A stretch of 64,000 bases of DNA from Chondromyces crocatus. GTDB lineage: Bacteria > Myxococcota_A > Polyangia > Polyangiales > Polyangiaceae. The translations under genes and the position numbers were made by a program. The notes beneath the pieces were generated by a model. That model ran no database searches. It had not been told where the DNA came from and saw nothing but the letters and a program-made list of their open reading frames with translations. Numbering within the stretch: the stretch's first letter is position 1; the number at the start of each line of letters is the position of its first letter. The stretch lies in NCBI RefSeq assembly GCF_001189295.1, contig NZ_CP012159.1, positions 8,602,501 to 8,666,500 on the forward strand, given 5' to 3'. Positions 9,034-17,400 of this stretch are shown piece by piece.

Positions 9034-9142
9034 CGCGCGGATTCTCCTGAAATCTGAGCGCTTCCACGGGATGCCGGTCATGCCCCCCACGCCCGTATCC
9101 ATCGTTTCGCTGTATACCTTGCGCTAAGCCCCCCGCACCTGG

Positions 9143-10310
9143 ATGCCGTTCGTCCCCGCCCTCGGCCAGACCGACTTCCGTGCCCTTCGCGCGGACGGGG
9201 CGGGCTACGTCGACAAGACCGCCTCCATCGCCCAGTTCCTCGCCGCTCCGACTCAGGTCATCCAGTTCACGCGGCCGAGGCGCTTCGGCAAGACCCTCTT
9301 CCTCTCCACCCTCGCCTGCTTCCTGGAGCAGCGCACCGAAGACCTCTCTCACCTCTTCCATGATCTCGCCGTGTGGCACGACGCCTCGGCCCGCGCCCAT
9401 TTCCAGCAGCACCCCGTCCTCTTCCTCTCCTTCAAGGACGTGAAGGCCCGCTCCCATGCGGCCACCCTCCAGGGCATCGCGCTGGTCATCCAGAAGCTGT
9501 ACCGACGCACCGCGACCTGCTCGACAGCAGCGCACTGCATCCCGACGAAGCGCGCTCCTTCGAGCGCATCCTGAACGGCGAGGCTTCCGAGGCGGAGCTT
9601 TCCCGATCCCTCGAAGCCCTCTCCGACCTCCTTCATCGCCAGCGCGAACGCAAGGTCGTCATCCTCATCGACGAGTACGACACCCCCATCCAGTCCGGCT
9701 ACATCCACGGCTTCCACGACGAGGTCACGCTCTTCTTCCGCAACCTCCTCTCCGCCGCCCTCGAGGACAACCCTGCCCTCTTCAAGAGCGCGCTCACCGG
9801 CGAGATCCGACCTTACTGGGTCAACACCGCGTCGAACGAGCTGCTCCAGGACCTCGTGGCCCGCCGAGGCCTCGGCCTCTCTGCCGAGTCCGAAGCCCTC
9901 CTGCGCAGCGAGACCATCGAGGCCAGGCTCGACGAGCACATCGTCCTGCGCGACCTCGACCAGCAACCCGAGGCCCTGTGGAGCTTCCTGCTCTCCGCCG
10001 GCTACCTCAAGCCAGCCACCCCAGCGCGACGAACAAGGCCGCCTCTACGCCTCCCTGGCCATCCCCAACCTCGAGATCCGCCTCGCCTACGAGGACCTCT
10101 TCCAGGGCTGGCTCCGGCGCGGCTTGCCGGATCGGCGCCACGTCGACGCCCTGGTGACCGCCTTGTTGACCGGCGACGCGAGCACCCTGGAAGCGCTCCT
10201 GGAGCGCCTGCTCTTGAACGTCCTCTCCTACCAGGACCCAGCAGGCCGCGACCCTGAGAAGCTCTACCGCACGCCGCGTCGACGACCTGCTCACCGCCCC
10301 CTGAGTCCAC
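9143..10310 (+). pseudogene. Decayed AAA-ATPase-like / PD-(D/E)XK nuclease family gene
   Basis: Three pieces in different frames reconstruct one protein. Frame 2 from ATG 9143 gives the family N-terminus (GYVDKTASIAQFL, then RPRRFGKTLFLS, a Walker-A-like strand). Near 9510 it shifts to frame 1 (DLLDSSALHPDEARSFERIL, VVILIDEYDTPI Walker B, FFRNLLSAAL). After LFKSALTG the usual block of about 100 residues (RVAKESIFSGLNN to YNPWSVLNFL) is missing and the text resumes at RPYWVNTASNELL, an internal deletion. Near 10018 it shifts to frame 2 (GRLYASLAIPNLEIRLAYEDLF). The C-terminal nuclease-like domain is lost after DPEKLYR (about 10270). Intact members are about 500-570 aa (family PF09820 plus PF08011, from memory). 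Non-functional by any single frame. Confidence 0.85.
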
Positions 10311-10513
10311 CGACGAGTCGCGCCGGACGACCTTCCTGGCCCTGGCGTGCGAACGCCTTCGCAACCAGCTCGCTGTCCTCGCACGTCACCGCCCTCCTCC
10401 ACCTCTGCGAGCCCTCTCCTGAAGGACCGAACGGTCGCTGGAAGACTGAACGAACGAACCAAGGGGTGGGAGCAAGTACGTCGATGTTCCCCGCCAGAAC
10501 AACTCTGTTCAGT

Positions 10514-10545
10514 CACTTGACTTGTTAAGTCGACCGCCTCAAGTG
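10514..10545. promoter_or_regulatory. Candidate operator of the P450 operon
   Basis: CACTTGA (10514-10520) is repeated inverted as TCAAGTG (10539-10545). Inside lies GACTT-GTT-AAGTC (10519-10531). The block ends 18 bp before ATG 10563, just ahead of the ribosome site. The TetR regulator encoded in the same operon is the obvious candidate ligand; this is inference from position. Confidence 0.5.
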
Positions 10546-10562
10546 TCTCCACGGAGGTCTTG

Positions 10563-11777
10563 ATGAACACCGACCGTGACGAGCAAGTCCGCGAGTACCC
10601 CTTCCGCGCGCCTGGCCCCCTCGAGCCCGCCGAGGAGTGGGCTCCCCTGCGAAAGGGATGCCCCGTCGCCCATGTGCGGCTGCCCAGCGGCGACCAGGCG
10701 GTGCTGCTCACCCGCTACGACGACGTCCGCCAGGTCCTCTCCGACCCGCGCTTCACCCACAACCTCTCGGCCGAAGGTGCAGCCAGGACCACGGCCAACG
10801 AGGCGGGCGGCGTCTTCGAGCGCCAGGAAGCGTCGATGTTGACCGACGCCGACCGGCACCAGCGATGGCGCCGCATGATCATGAAGTCGTTCACCGTGAA
10901 GCACATCTCGGCCATGCAGCAGCGGATCGAGGCCATGGCCGACCAGCTCATCGACGACATGGTGAAGCAAGGTCCCCCGCTCGATCTCGCCAGCGCCCTC
11001 GGCTTCCCCTTGCCCGTGTGGGTCATCTGCGAGCTGCTCGGGATCCCCGGCGTCGACCGGGACAAGCTCGCCTACTGGTCGAACACCATGCTCAGCGTCA
11101 CCCAGTACGGCCAGCAGGAGATCGACGCCGCACAGGCCGAGTTCAAGGCGTACCTGACCGCGCACATCGTCGCGAAACGCGCGAACCCCGGGGACGACTT
11201 GCTGAGCGAGCTGCTCGCGGCGGGCGACGAGGGCCAGGGGCTCTCCGACATGGAGCTGCTGCTCACGGCGCAAGGCCTCCTGGTCGCCGGCCACGAGACC
11301 ACCTCGAACATGATCGGGAAGATGGTCGCGATGCTCCTCTCGGACCGCCGGCGCTGGGAGCAGCTCCTCGCGGACCCGTCCCTCGTGCGCACCGCCGTGG
11401 AGGAGGTGCTGCGCTTCGACGCCAACGCCGGCTTCGGGCTGCCCCGGTTCATCACCGAGGACATCGAGGTCGCGGGCCAGACGCTCCCCCGCGGCACGAC
11501 GGTCATCTGCGCCATGGCCTCGGCCAACCGCGACGAGCGCACCTTCGCCGAGGCCGAGGAGATGAACCTCGCCCGCTCCCCGAACGCGCACCTCACGTTC
11601 GGCGCCGGCCCGCACTCCTGCCTGGGCCAGACCCTGGCGCGCACCGAGCTGCAGACGGTGCTGCGCGTGCTCCTGCGCCGGCTCCCCACCCTGGCGCTCG
11701 CCGTCCCGACCGAGGCCCTGTCGCGCCGCGCAGGGCTCCTCGTCGGCGGCCTGGAGCAGGTGTTGGTACGCTGGTGA
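10563..11777 (+). CDS. Cytochrome P450, bacterial class I
   Basis: 404 aa, normal for soluble bacterial P450s. ATG 10563 has GGAGG at 10553-10557, 5 nt upstream. Motifs: I-helix A242-G-H-E-T-T247, the K-helix E281-x-x-R284, and the heme-binding F-G-A-G-P-H-S-C353-L-G with Cys353 as thiolate ligand. It inserts one oxygen atom of O2 into an unknown organic substrate using electrons from a ferredoxin. The ferredoxin and its reductase follow in the same operon, so the electron chain is complete. Stop at 11777 is one base from the TetR start. No polyketide or peptide synthetase genes are nearby, so a natural-product role cannot be claimed. Confidence 0.95.
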   Translation: MNTDRDEQVREYPFRAPGPLEPAEEWAPLRKGCPVAHVRLPSGDQAVLLTRYDDVRQVLSDPRFTHNLSAEGAARTTANEAGGVFERQEASMLTDADRHQRWRRMIMKSFTVKHISAMQQRIEAMADQLIDDMVKQGPPLDLASALGFPLPVWVICELLGIPGVDRDKLAYWSNTMLSVTQYGQQEIDAAQAEFKAYLTAHIVAKRANPGDDLLSELLAAGDEGQGLSDMELLLTAQGLLVAGHETTSNMIGKMVAMLLSDRRRWEQLLADPSLVRTAVEEVLRFDANAGFGLPRFITEDIEVAGQTLPRGTTVICAMASANRDERTFAEAEEMNLARSPNAHLTFGAGPHSCLGQTLARTELQTVLRVLLRRLPTLALAVPTEALSRRAGLLVGGLEQVLVRW

Positions 11778-11778
11778 C

Positions 11779-12465
11779 ATGTCCAGCTCGAGGCCCAGGC
11801 AGGCAGCGCACGCGAACGAGACCCGCGAGTTCATCATCACCACGGCGGAACGCCTCTTCGCCGAGGAAGGCGTGACGGCCGTCTCGAACCGCCAGGTGAG
11901 TGAGTCCGCGGGACAGGCGAACAACTTCGCCGTCGGTTACCACTTCGGAACGAAGGCCGACCTCGTCCTCGCCATCGTGCGCCGTCACACCCCGGCCATC
12001 GAGCAACGACGTGTCGAGATGCTCGCGGCGATCGCAGGCTCGTCCGACCTGCGCGACTGGCTCGGCTGTCTGGTGCGACCACTGACCGACCATCTCGCCT
12101 CGCTGGGGAGCCCGAGCTGGTATGCGCGCTTCATCGCCCAGGCGACGACCGAGCCCGCGTACCGGCAGATCGTGATCGCCGAGACGGTCATCTCGACGTC
12201 GCTGCAGGAGATCATCGAGGGGGTCTCCCGGCTCATGCCGGTCCTCCCGGACGACGTACGAACGGAGCGCAGTGACATGAGCCGGCAGCTCATCGTGCAC
12301 ACCTGCGCCGAACGCGAGCGGGCGCTGCAAGAAGGCACCGCCACCCCGCGCGCGACCTGGGAAGCCGCCGCGGTCGGGCTGATCGACGCCCTGGTCGGCC
12401 TGTGGCGAGCCCCCTTCACCCCGACGGGTGAGACCAAGCACGGGCGAGAACGACCAAGGAAGTGA
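11779..12465 (+). CDS. TetR-family regulator within the P450 operon
   Basis: 228 aa. N-terminal TetR HTH (about 15-65): IITTAERLFAEEGVTAVSNRQVSESAG followed by YHFGTKADLVLAIV. The ligand-binding C-terminal part is divergent, as usual. It starts 1 bp after the P450 stop and ends 9 bp before the ferredoxin start, so it is co-transcribed with the genes it probably controls, giving a self-limiting circuit. The palindrome at 10514-10545 is the likely target. The C-terminus is short and basic (HGRERPRK). Confidence 0.9.
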   Translation: MSSSRPRQAAHANETREFIITTAERLFAEEGVTAVSNRQVSESAGQANNFAVGYHFGTKADLVLAIVRRHTPAIEQRRVEMLAAIAGSSDLRDWLGCLVRPLTDHLASLGSPSWYARFIAQATTEPAYRQIVIAETVISTSLQEIIEGVSRLMPVLPDDVRTERSDMSRQLIVHTCAERERALQEGTATPRATWEAAAVGLIDALVGLWRAPFTPTGETKHGRERPRK

Positions 12466-12474
12466 GGATTCGAC

Positions 12475-12672
12475 ATGCGCGTGATCGTGGACCTTCCGAA
12501 ATGCTGTGGCGCCGGCCAGTGCGTGCTGATCGCCCCCCAGGTGTTCGACCAGCAAGACGATGGCATCGTGATCCTGCTCGACGAGGCGCCCCCGAAAGAG
12601 TTCCACGCGGCGACCCGTGAGGCCGCGAGCGTGTGCCCGGGCGCCGCCATCCAGCTCGAAGAGGACGCTTGA
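12475..12672 (+). CDS. 3Fe-4S ferredoxin, P450 redox partner
   Basis: 65 aa. Small ferredoxin of the kind paired with bacterial P450s: MRVIVDLPKCCGAGQC ... VCPGAA. Cysteines C10 (or C11), C16 and the CP cysteine near residue 54 fit one [3Fe-4S] cluster, which lacks the fourth cysteine of a [4Fe-4S] type. It carries electrons from the reductase encoded immediately downstream to the P450 upstream. The stop TGA (12670-12672) overlaps the reductase start. Confidence 0.95.
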   Translation: MRVIVDLPKCCGAGQCVLIAPQVFDQQDDGIVILLDEAPPKEFHAATREAASVCPGAAIQLEEDA

Positions 12673-13904
12673 ACCCCTCGAGCGTGCTCGTCGTCGGCGC
12701 CTCCGTCGGTGGCCTCGCCGTCGCCGAGGGCCTGCGGCGCGAGGGGTACGAAGGCGCACTGACGCTGCTCGGCGCGGAGCAGCACCTGCCCTACGACCGG
12801 CCACCGCTCTCGAAGAAGGTGCTGTCCGGCGCCCTCGCGCCCGCGCAGACCCAGCTCCGTCCCGAAGCTGCCCTCGAGCGGCTCGGCGCGGCGCTGGTCC
12901 TCGGCGATCCGGCCGTTCGCCTCGACGTCACCGCCCGCGAGGTGACGACCGCCGCGGGGCGTCACCTGCGCGCCGACGTCCTGGTGCTGGCCCTCGGCCT
13001 CCAGCCGCGCCGCCTGCCCGGAGACGCGCTGGCCGGCGTCCACGTCCTGCGCACCCTGGACGACGCCATCGCCCTGCGCGCCGCGCTGCTCACCGGCCCC
13101 CGCGTGGTCGTCGTGGGCGACGGCGTGCTCGGCACCGAGATCGCCGCGACCGCGCGCAGCATGGGCCTCGACGTCACCCTGGTCGGCCCGCAACCGGCCC
13201 CGCTCGCGAACCAGCTCGGCCTGCGGGTCGGTGGGGTCCTCGCGCGCCTGCACGAAGGTCACGGCGTCGTGCTCCGCCTCGGAGTCGGCGTCGACGATCT
13301 GCTCGGTACCGAGGGACGGGTCTCGGGCGTCCGTCTGGCCAGCGGCGAGGTCCTGCCCGCCGACGTCGTCGTCGTGGCCATGGGCTCCCGCCCCGCCATC
13401 GGATGGCTCGAAGGCAGCGGTCTCCCCCTCGCCGACGGGATCGTGTGCGACGCCCGGTGCAAGGCCGCGGACGGCATCTACGCCGTGGGTGACGTCGCCT
13501 GGTGGCACCACGAGGGCCTGGGCACGGGGATGCGCCTGGAAAACCGGACCAACGCCGTCGAGCAGGGCATCGCCGTCGCAGGAAACATCCTCGGCAAAGA
13601 CCGGCCCTACACGCCGGTGCCTTACTACTGGACCGATCAGTTCGACGTGAAGATCCAGGTCCACGGCCTCCTGTCCGGCCACACGGACGTCGCCATCGTG
13701 GAGGGAGATCCCGCGCGCGGCCAGTTCGTCGCGCTCTACGGCCGCCACGGCCAGGTGACCGGCGTGCTGGGGTGGAACATGATGAAGCAGGCCCGCCAGT
13801 TCCGGCCGCACGTGGTGGAACGAACGGCCTGGAACGACGTGGTTCCTGCAACCCGAAGCGTGACGCTGGCCGACGGCCCGTCGACGAAGACGGTGGCCAT
13901 CTAG
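12669..13904 (+). CDS. FAD-dependent NAD(P)H:ferredoxin reductase
   Basis: 411 aa from TTG 12669, whose TTGA overlaps the ferredoxin stop and implies translational coupling; GTG 12684 is a possible later start. FAD-binding VLVVGASVGGLAVAEGLR at the N-terminus, second Rossmann motif VVVVGDGVLGTEIAATAR for NAD(P)H near the middle, then the IYAVGDVAWW flavin motif. The C-terminal domain (about 320-411) is the reductase-type dimerisation/ferredoxin-contact region seen in rhodocoxin/putidaredoxin reductases. Completes the three-part P450 electron chain. Confidence 0.95.
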   Translation: MNPSSVLVVGASVGGLAVAEGLRREGYEGALTLLGAEQHLPYDRPPLSKKVLSGALAPAQTQLRPEAALERLGAALVLGDPAVRLDVTAREVTTAAGRHLRADVLVLALGLQPRRLPGDALAGVHVLRTLDDAIALRAALLTGPRVVVVGDGVLGTEIAATARSMGLDVTLVGPQPAPLANQLGLRVGGVLARLHEGHGVVLRLGVGVDDLLGTEGRVSGVRLASGEVLPADVVVVAMGSRPAIGWLEGSGLPLADGIVCDARCKAADGIYAVGDVAWWHHEGLGTGMRLENRTNAVEQGIAVAGNILGKDRPYTPVPYYWTDQFDVKIQVHGLLSGHTDVAIVEGDPARGQFVALYGRHGQVTGVLGWNMMKQARQFRPHVVERTAWNDVVPATRSVTLADGPSTKTVAI

Positions 13905-13910
13905 CCAGAA

Positions 13911-13939
13911 AGGGCGGGGTGCGCCTCGACGCCCCCCCT
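13911..13939. terminator. Imperfect GC hairpin between convergent genes
   Basis: AGGGCGGGG (13911-13919) can pair with GCCCCCCCT (13931-13939) with one mismatch or bulge. It lies 6 bp past the reductase stop and 21 bp before the stop of the minus-strand gene at 13960. Weak but well placed. Confidence 0.35.
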
Positions 13940-13959
13940 GGCGTAGCGCTCCCGCGCCA

Positions 13960-14538
13960 TCAGGCGCGCTGGTACGAATTCATCACCACCCCCGAAGCGA
14001 AGGCGCGCGTGGACTCCAGCCGAAACGCGCGACGCACGTAGGCGTTCGATGCGAAGAGGGGAATCCCGGCACCGAGCAGGATCGGATGGACCTTGAGGAC
14101 GAGTCGATCGATCTCCTCGGCGACGTGGGCCGCCAGCAGTCCACCTCCGCAAAGCCACACGTCCCGCTCCGACGACTCGCTTTTGAGCCGTCGCACGAGG
14201 TCCAGTGGGTCCTCCTTCGAGACCACCACCTCCCCCGAGGCCTCCTCGGCCGCGTGACGGCGACTGCACACGAATTGCCGCAGGTGCGGATAGGGATCGC
14301 GTACCCCCTCGGGGAATCCAGCCGCGAACGTGTTCCACCCCATGACGACCGTATCGAAGGTGGCGTTGTCGGGCGAGATCCCCATCGCCTTCAGCGCAGG
14401 TCCAGGCAGCGTCTCCGGAAACTCACGGACGAGCGCCTCGATGTGATCTCCCCGCATGAGGAAGGCATCGAAGGCGCCCTCCGGGGAAGCGATGAACCCA
14501 TCGAGCGACGTGGCCACGAAGTAAGTGAGACGACGCAT
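13960..14538 (-). CDS. Dihydrofolate reductase-like (RibD C-terminal) family protein
   Basis: 192 aa from ATG 14538, which has GGAG a few bases upstream and gives the standard start MRRLTYFVATSLDGFIA. Further family motifs: the V-V-M-G-W-N-T-F strand, D-P-L-D-L-V-R-R-L-K, and VWLCGGGLLAA, the NADPH-binding glycine turn. The stand-alone members of this fold are reductases of unknown substrate; it is not the essential FolA. It diverges from a TetR gene, with a strong palindrome between them, so it is probably that regulator's target. Confidence 0.88.
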   Translation of the reverse strand: MRRLTYFVATSLDGFIASPEGAFDAFLMRGDHIEALVREFPETLPGPALKAMGISPDNATFDTVVMGWNTFAAGFPEGVRDPYPHLRQFVCSRRHAAEEASGEVVVSKEDPLDLVRRLKSESSERDVWLCGGGLLAAHVAEEIDRLVLKVHPILLGAGIPLFASNAYVRRAFRLESTRAFASGVVMNSYQRA

Positions 14539-14549
14539 ACGGTCTCCTT

Positions 14550-14594
14550 CCACGACATCTGTCGTGGTCCAAGAACTACTCCACCTGTCGTGGT
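14550..14594. promoter_or_regulatory. TetR-type operator in a divergent promoter
   Basis: CCACGACA-TC-TGTCGTGG (14550-14567) is a perfect 8-bp-arm palindrome. Its right half TGTCGTGGT recurs at 14586-14594, 26 bp downstream, where CCAC...GTGG forms a degenerate second site. The block fills the 77-bp gap between the starts at 14538 and 14616, so it can repress both genes. Confidence 0.7.
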
Positions 14595-14615
14595 TCTGCA
14601 AGCTACCCTCGCCCC

Positions 14616-15227
14616 ATGGCCCGAAACGAAGAGCGTCGACGAAAGCTCCTCGACGCCTCCATCCACGTCCTCGCGCAGCAGGGCGCGCGTGGCTTGACTC
14701 ACCGCGCCGTCGACGCCGAAGCCGGCGTCCCCACCGGCACCGCCTCCAACTACTTCCGCTCGCGCGACGCGCTCGTGGCCCAGATTTTCGAGCGCATCAG
14801 CGAACGGTTGAAGCCCGATCCCGAAGTCCTCGCCGCGCTCGCCAGGCGGCGCCCTTCCAGGGCCCTCTTCGCCGACTACATGCGTGACATCGTCGCCCGC
14901 CTGACCCGAGAGCGCATGGTCACCCTCGCCCTCTTCGAGCTACGGCTCGAAGCGACGCGCAATCCCGAGATCGCGCAGCGCGTCGGTGAATGGATGCGCA
15001 ATGGCTTCGTGGCAGACGTCGCCTTCAATGAAAGGGCGGGGCTGCCCGGCGGACGCCACGAGATCGCCCTCTTTCACTATGCACTCGATGGCCTCTTGCT
15101 CGATCGCCTCACGATCTCGCTCGATCCCGAGACGCCGACGGACGACGTCGTCGATGCCCTGGTGTCCGGCTTGTTGCCCTCCAGGCTTCCCGGGCGTGCG
15201 GCACCGAAAAAGCGCTCCCGTTCGTGA
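14616..15227 (+). CDS. TetR-family regulator
   Basis: 203 aa. HTH region (about 5-55): RRRKLLDASIHVLAQQGARGLTHRAVDAEAGVPTG in two parts, then NYFRSRDALVAQIF, the classic recognition-helix end. C-terminal domain (about 80-190) resembles the TetR_C type with helical R-M-V-T-L-A-L-F-E-L. Likely autorepressor and repressor of the divergent reductase gene through the palindrome at 14550-14567. The tail is basic (APKKRSRS). Confidence 0.9.
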   Translation: MARNEERRRKLLDASIHVLAQQGARGLTHRAVDAEAGVPTGTASNYFRSRDALVAQIFERISERLKPDPEVLAALARRRPSRALFADYMRDIVARLTRERMVTLALFELRLEATRNPEIAQRVGEWMRNGFVADVAFNERAGLPGGRHEIALFHYALDGLLLDRLTISLDPETPTDDVVDALVSGLLPSRLPGRAAPKKRSRS

Positions 15228-15510
15228 CTGGATGCCCGAGGATACGGCGCGATCACGAAGGCGAGACCCTCTCGCATTCACCCGGACGAATCAAAACGTC
15301 TCGAATTGCATTCCAAGGCACGATCGGGGCACTCGGCAAGTGCATCGACGAGGTCAACCGCCGCTTTCAATATCGCGCGCGTCATCTTCGCTTATCGGCG
15401 AGCCATGGACCACGCGCCTGAACTCCAGGCGAAGTCCGTCTGCGCATGCACGTGAAGGGAGGCCGTTTCCAGGCACCTTCCAGCCGTCGCCCCGGTGCGC
15501 ACCGTGCTCG
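15228..15510. other. Convergent intergenic spacer, no gene seen
   Basis: About 350 bp separate the TetR stop from the hydrolase stop. I see no credible reading frame with a ribosome site. Apart from a weak TTCGTGA/TCACGAA pair (15221-15227, 15253-15259) and the hairpin at 15511-15528 nothing stands out. Confidence 0.4.
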
Positions 15511-15528
15511 ATCGCTCGTCAGAGCGAT
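15511..15528. terminator. Hairpin downstream of the hydrolase gene
   Basis: ATCGCTC-GTCA-GAGCGAT is a perfect 7-bp stem with a 4-nt loop, 51 bp past the minus-strand stop at 15579. It may end the hydrolase transcript; also reachable from the convergent TetR gene. Confidence 0.45.
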
Positions 15529-15578
15529 AACGATTCGAGTCATCGGCCCCCTCGCGCGTCACCCCACGCCCGCCAGCC

Positions 15579-16769
15579 TCACTCCTCCGCGCTCTCCGCC
15601 TGCACCGGCTCCCGCGCCAGCACCTCTTCCACCGCCTCCGCGCCGGCCTCTGCGCCAGCCGCCTCCGGCTGCTCTTCCGGGCCCAGGAAGCGCGCCACGG
15701 GCTCGAAGATCTCCGCCGCCACGTGCGCGCCCACGGCCAGGTCGCCGTGCCCGTAGTCTTCCTTCTGGCCGAAGTCGCGTCCCAGCACGATCATCCGCTT
15801 CGGGGTCTCGGGCCGGTCGCGGCCCCAGGCCTCGAAGGCGTGACGCACCGCGCGCTCGGGTGCCACCCGGTCGGCGCTCCCGGCGAAGAACAGCACCGGG
15901 ATCCCGATTCCGGCGAGCCCGTCCAGCGCGCGCTCGCCATCCACGCGGATCTCGCCGTCGCCGGCGGCCCACGACAGGAAGTCGGCTTGCAGCGTCGAGG
16001 GGATGTCGCGCACCAGGTTCATCAGGATCAGCCGCGTCACCCCGGGCGCCATGTTCCTCGGGTTGGCGAACGCGCCGTGCAGGGGCGTCCGCGCCCACTC
16101 CGAGGCGAAGGCGAAGCCCTGCGCGAGCGAACGGACGGGCACCGTGGGCACGAACCCGCGGGGGATCAGCTTCACCAGCGAGGTCGGCGAGCGCACTTGC
16201 CCCGGCGAGCCGATGATCACCACCCGCCGCACCTTCTCCGCGGCGACCGTCCTCCCCAGCGCCGCGTAGAGCAGCATCCCGCCCATCGAGAAGCCCACGT
16301 AGTCGAGCTTCGGCTTCCCCGTGCGCCCGAGGATCGCGTCCACGGCCATGGGGACGTCGTGCTTCACCATCGCCCCGAAGCGCGCCCGCCGTCGCTCCAG
16401 CCAGCCGGTGAGACGCCCGCTCCGCAAGGTGACCAGCCACACGTCGCGTCCGAGCGCCGCCAGGTGCCTGGCCAGCGACCAGTCCGGATGCAGGTCCTGG
16501 TTCCGGTGGTTCGCTCCGAGCCCGTGGACGAGGAGCACAGGGGGTAGCCCAGCCGCCTCGACCGCCTCGGCCCTCTCGGCCGGCCGCGGTACCCGACGCA
16601 GCTCGATGTGGGCGCCGTCCGGGGTCGGCAGCACGTCTTCCACGTCGTAGTCGAGCGCCAGGCTCAACCGTGCCGTCCAGAACCGAAAGTGGGCCCAGGT
16701 CGCGAGGATCGCGACGACAGCGGCCCCCAGCGCGAGGAGGAGGTACGTGGTGAGGGGCCAGTTCGTCAT
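15579..16769 (-). CDS. Membrane-anchored alpha/beta hydrolase
   Basis: 396 aa from ATG 16769; an in-frame TTG at 16811 would add 14 residues. Residues about 5-28 are a transmembrane anchor (PLTTYLLLALGAAVVAILAT). The hydrolase core shows VLLVHGLGANH (oxyanion region), G-F-S161-M-G-G with nucleophile Ser161, an acid in VLFFAGSADRVAPE and a His in EDYGHGDL. The overall shape resembles polyhydroxyalkanoate synthase-like and lysosomal-lipase-like hydrolases, though the nucleophile is Ser rather than the Cys of PHA synthases. Substrate unknown, probably an ester or lipid at the membrane. The C-terminal 35 residues are Glu/Ala-rich and probably disordered. Confidence 0.85.
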   Translation of the reverse strand: MTNWPLTTYLLLALGAAVVAILATWAHFRFWTARLSLALDYDVEDVLPTPDGAHIELRRVPRPAERAEAVEAAGLPPVLLVHGLGANHRNQDLHPDWSLARHLAALGRDVWLVTLRSGRLTGWLERRRARFGAMVKHDVPMAVDAILGRTGKPKLDYVGFSMGGMLLYAALGRTVAAEKVRRVVIIGSPGQVRSPTSLVKLIPRGFVPTVPVRSLAQGFAFASEWARTPLHGAFANPRNMAPGVTRLILMNLVRDIPSTLQADFLSWAAGDGEIRVDGERALDGLAGIGIPVLFFAGSADRVAPERAVRHAFEAWGRDRPETPKRMIVLGRDFGQKEDYGHGDLAVGAHVAAEIFEPVARFLGPEEQPEAAGAEAGAEAVEEVLAREPVQAESAEE

Positions 16770-17060
16770 CAGGACGACGAAATTGCTGCCACGCGTCACC
16801 TCCGCCGGCAACGCCAGGAAGCGGGTTGCCTGGGAAAGTGCGGCGCTCGGCCACCGACGCCTCCAGTTTCAGCGCGAGACTTCCCTGGACGCCGGCCGAT
16901 GGGGAGGCGTCTCGCGGCTTCCCTGCCCTGGGCGGCGGTCGACGCGCACGGTTCCCCGGCGGGACTCGCCCCGGCCGACCGGAGCACGGAGGTTCGCCCC
17001 GTGAAGTCCCCCCGGGACGTCGACGCAGGCAGTGCCGCCCCGAAACTGGCCTGGTCATCC

Positions 17061-17249
17061 GCCGACGCACCCGGTTTCGCAGCGAAACTGCCACCGTCGG
17101 GGGTCGCCGACGCACCCAGTTTCGCCGCGAAACTGCCTCCGTCGGCCGCCGACGTACCCAGTTCACGAGGACGAACCCACCCCGGGGCCGCCGACGTACC
17201 CAGTTTCGCGCCGGAACGCCGACGGTCGCGCCAACGCACCCAGTTTCGC
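17061..17249. repeat. Five degenerate 41-45-bp repeats carrying a palindrome
   Basis: The 20-bp core GCCGACGCACCCAGTTTCGC or a near match starts at 17061, 17106, 17148, 17190 and 17230. In the first two copies it runs into a perfect palindrome GTTTCGC-N-GCGAAAC (17074-17088 and 17119-17133); later copies have lost the right arm. A more diverged relative may lie near 16850. REP-like intergenic array in the spacer 16770-17400 between two minus-strand genes; no gene is seen there. Confidence 0.7.
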
Positions 17250-17310
17250 GGCGCGCCTCTCGAACGGCAGCGGGCGATGGACGCGATTTCCGGACCGGAA
17301 GGATGCCGCG

Positions 17311-17391
17311 GAGAGGGCGGGGCTCGGTGCGCGACCAGGCCCCGGACGCCATGGAGAGGGCGGGGCTCGGTGCGCGACCAGGCCCCGGACG
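17311..17391. repeat. Two-copy 43-bp direct repeat
   Basis: The segment beginning GAGAGGGCGGGGCTCGGTGC at 17311 recurs exactly at 17354 (38 bp identical). It ends 10 bp before the stop codon of the DNRLRE gene at 17401. No arms pair strongly; a simple tandem duplication. Confidence 0.8.
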
Positions 17392-17400
17392 GCGTGGAGC

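Noticed and set aside
10563-13904. Natural-product gene cluster around the P450
   Set aside because: No polyketide, peptide, terpene or transport genes nearby; only the redox chain and a regulator are present.
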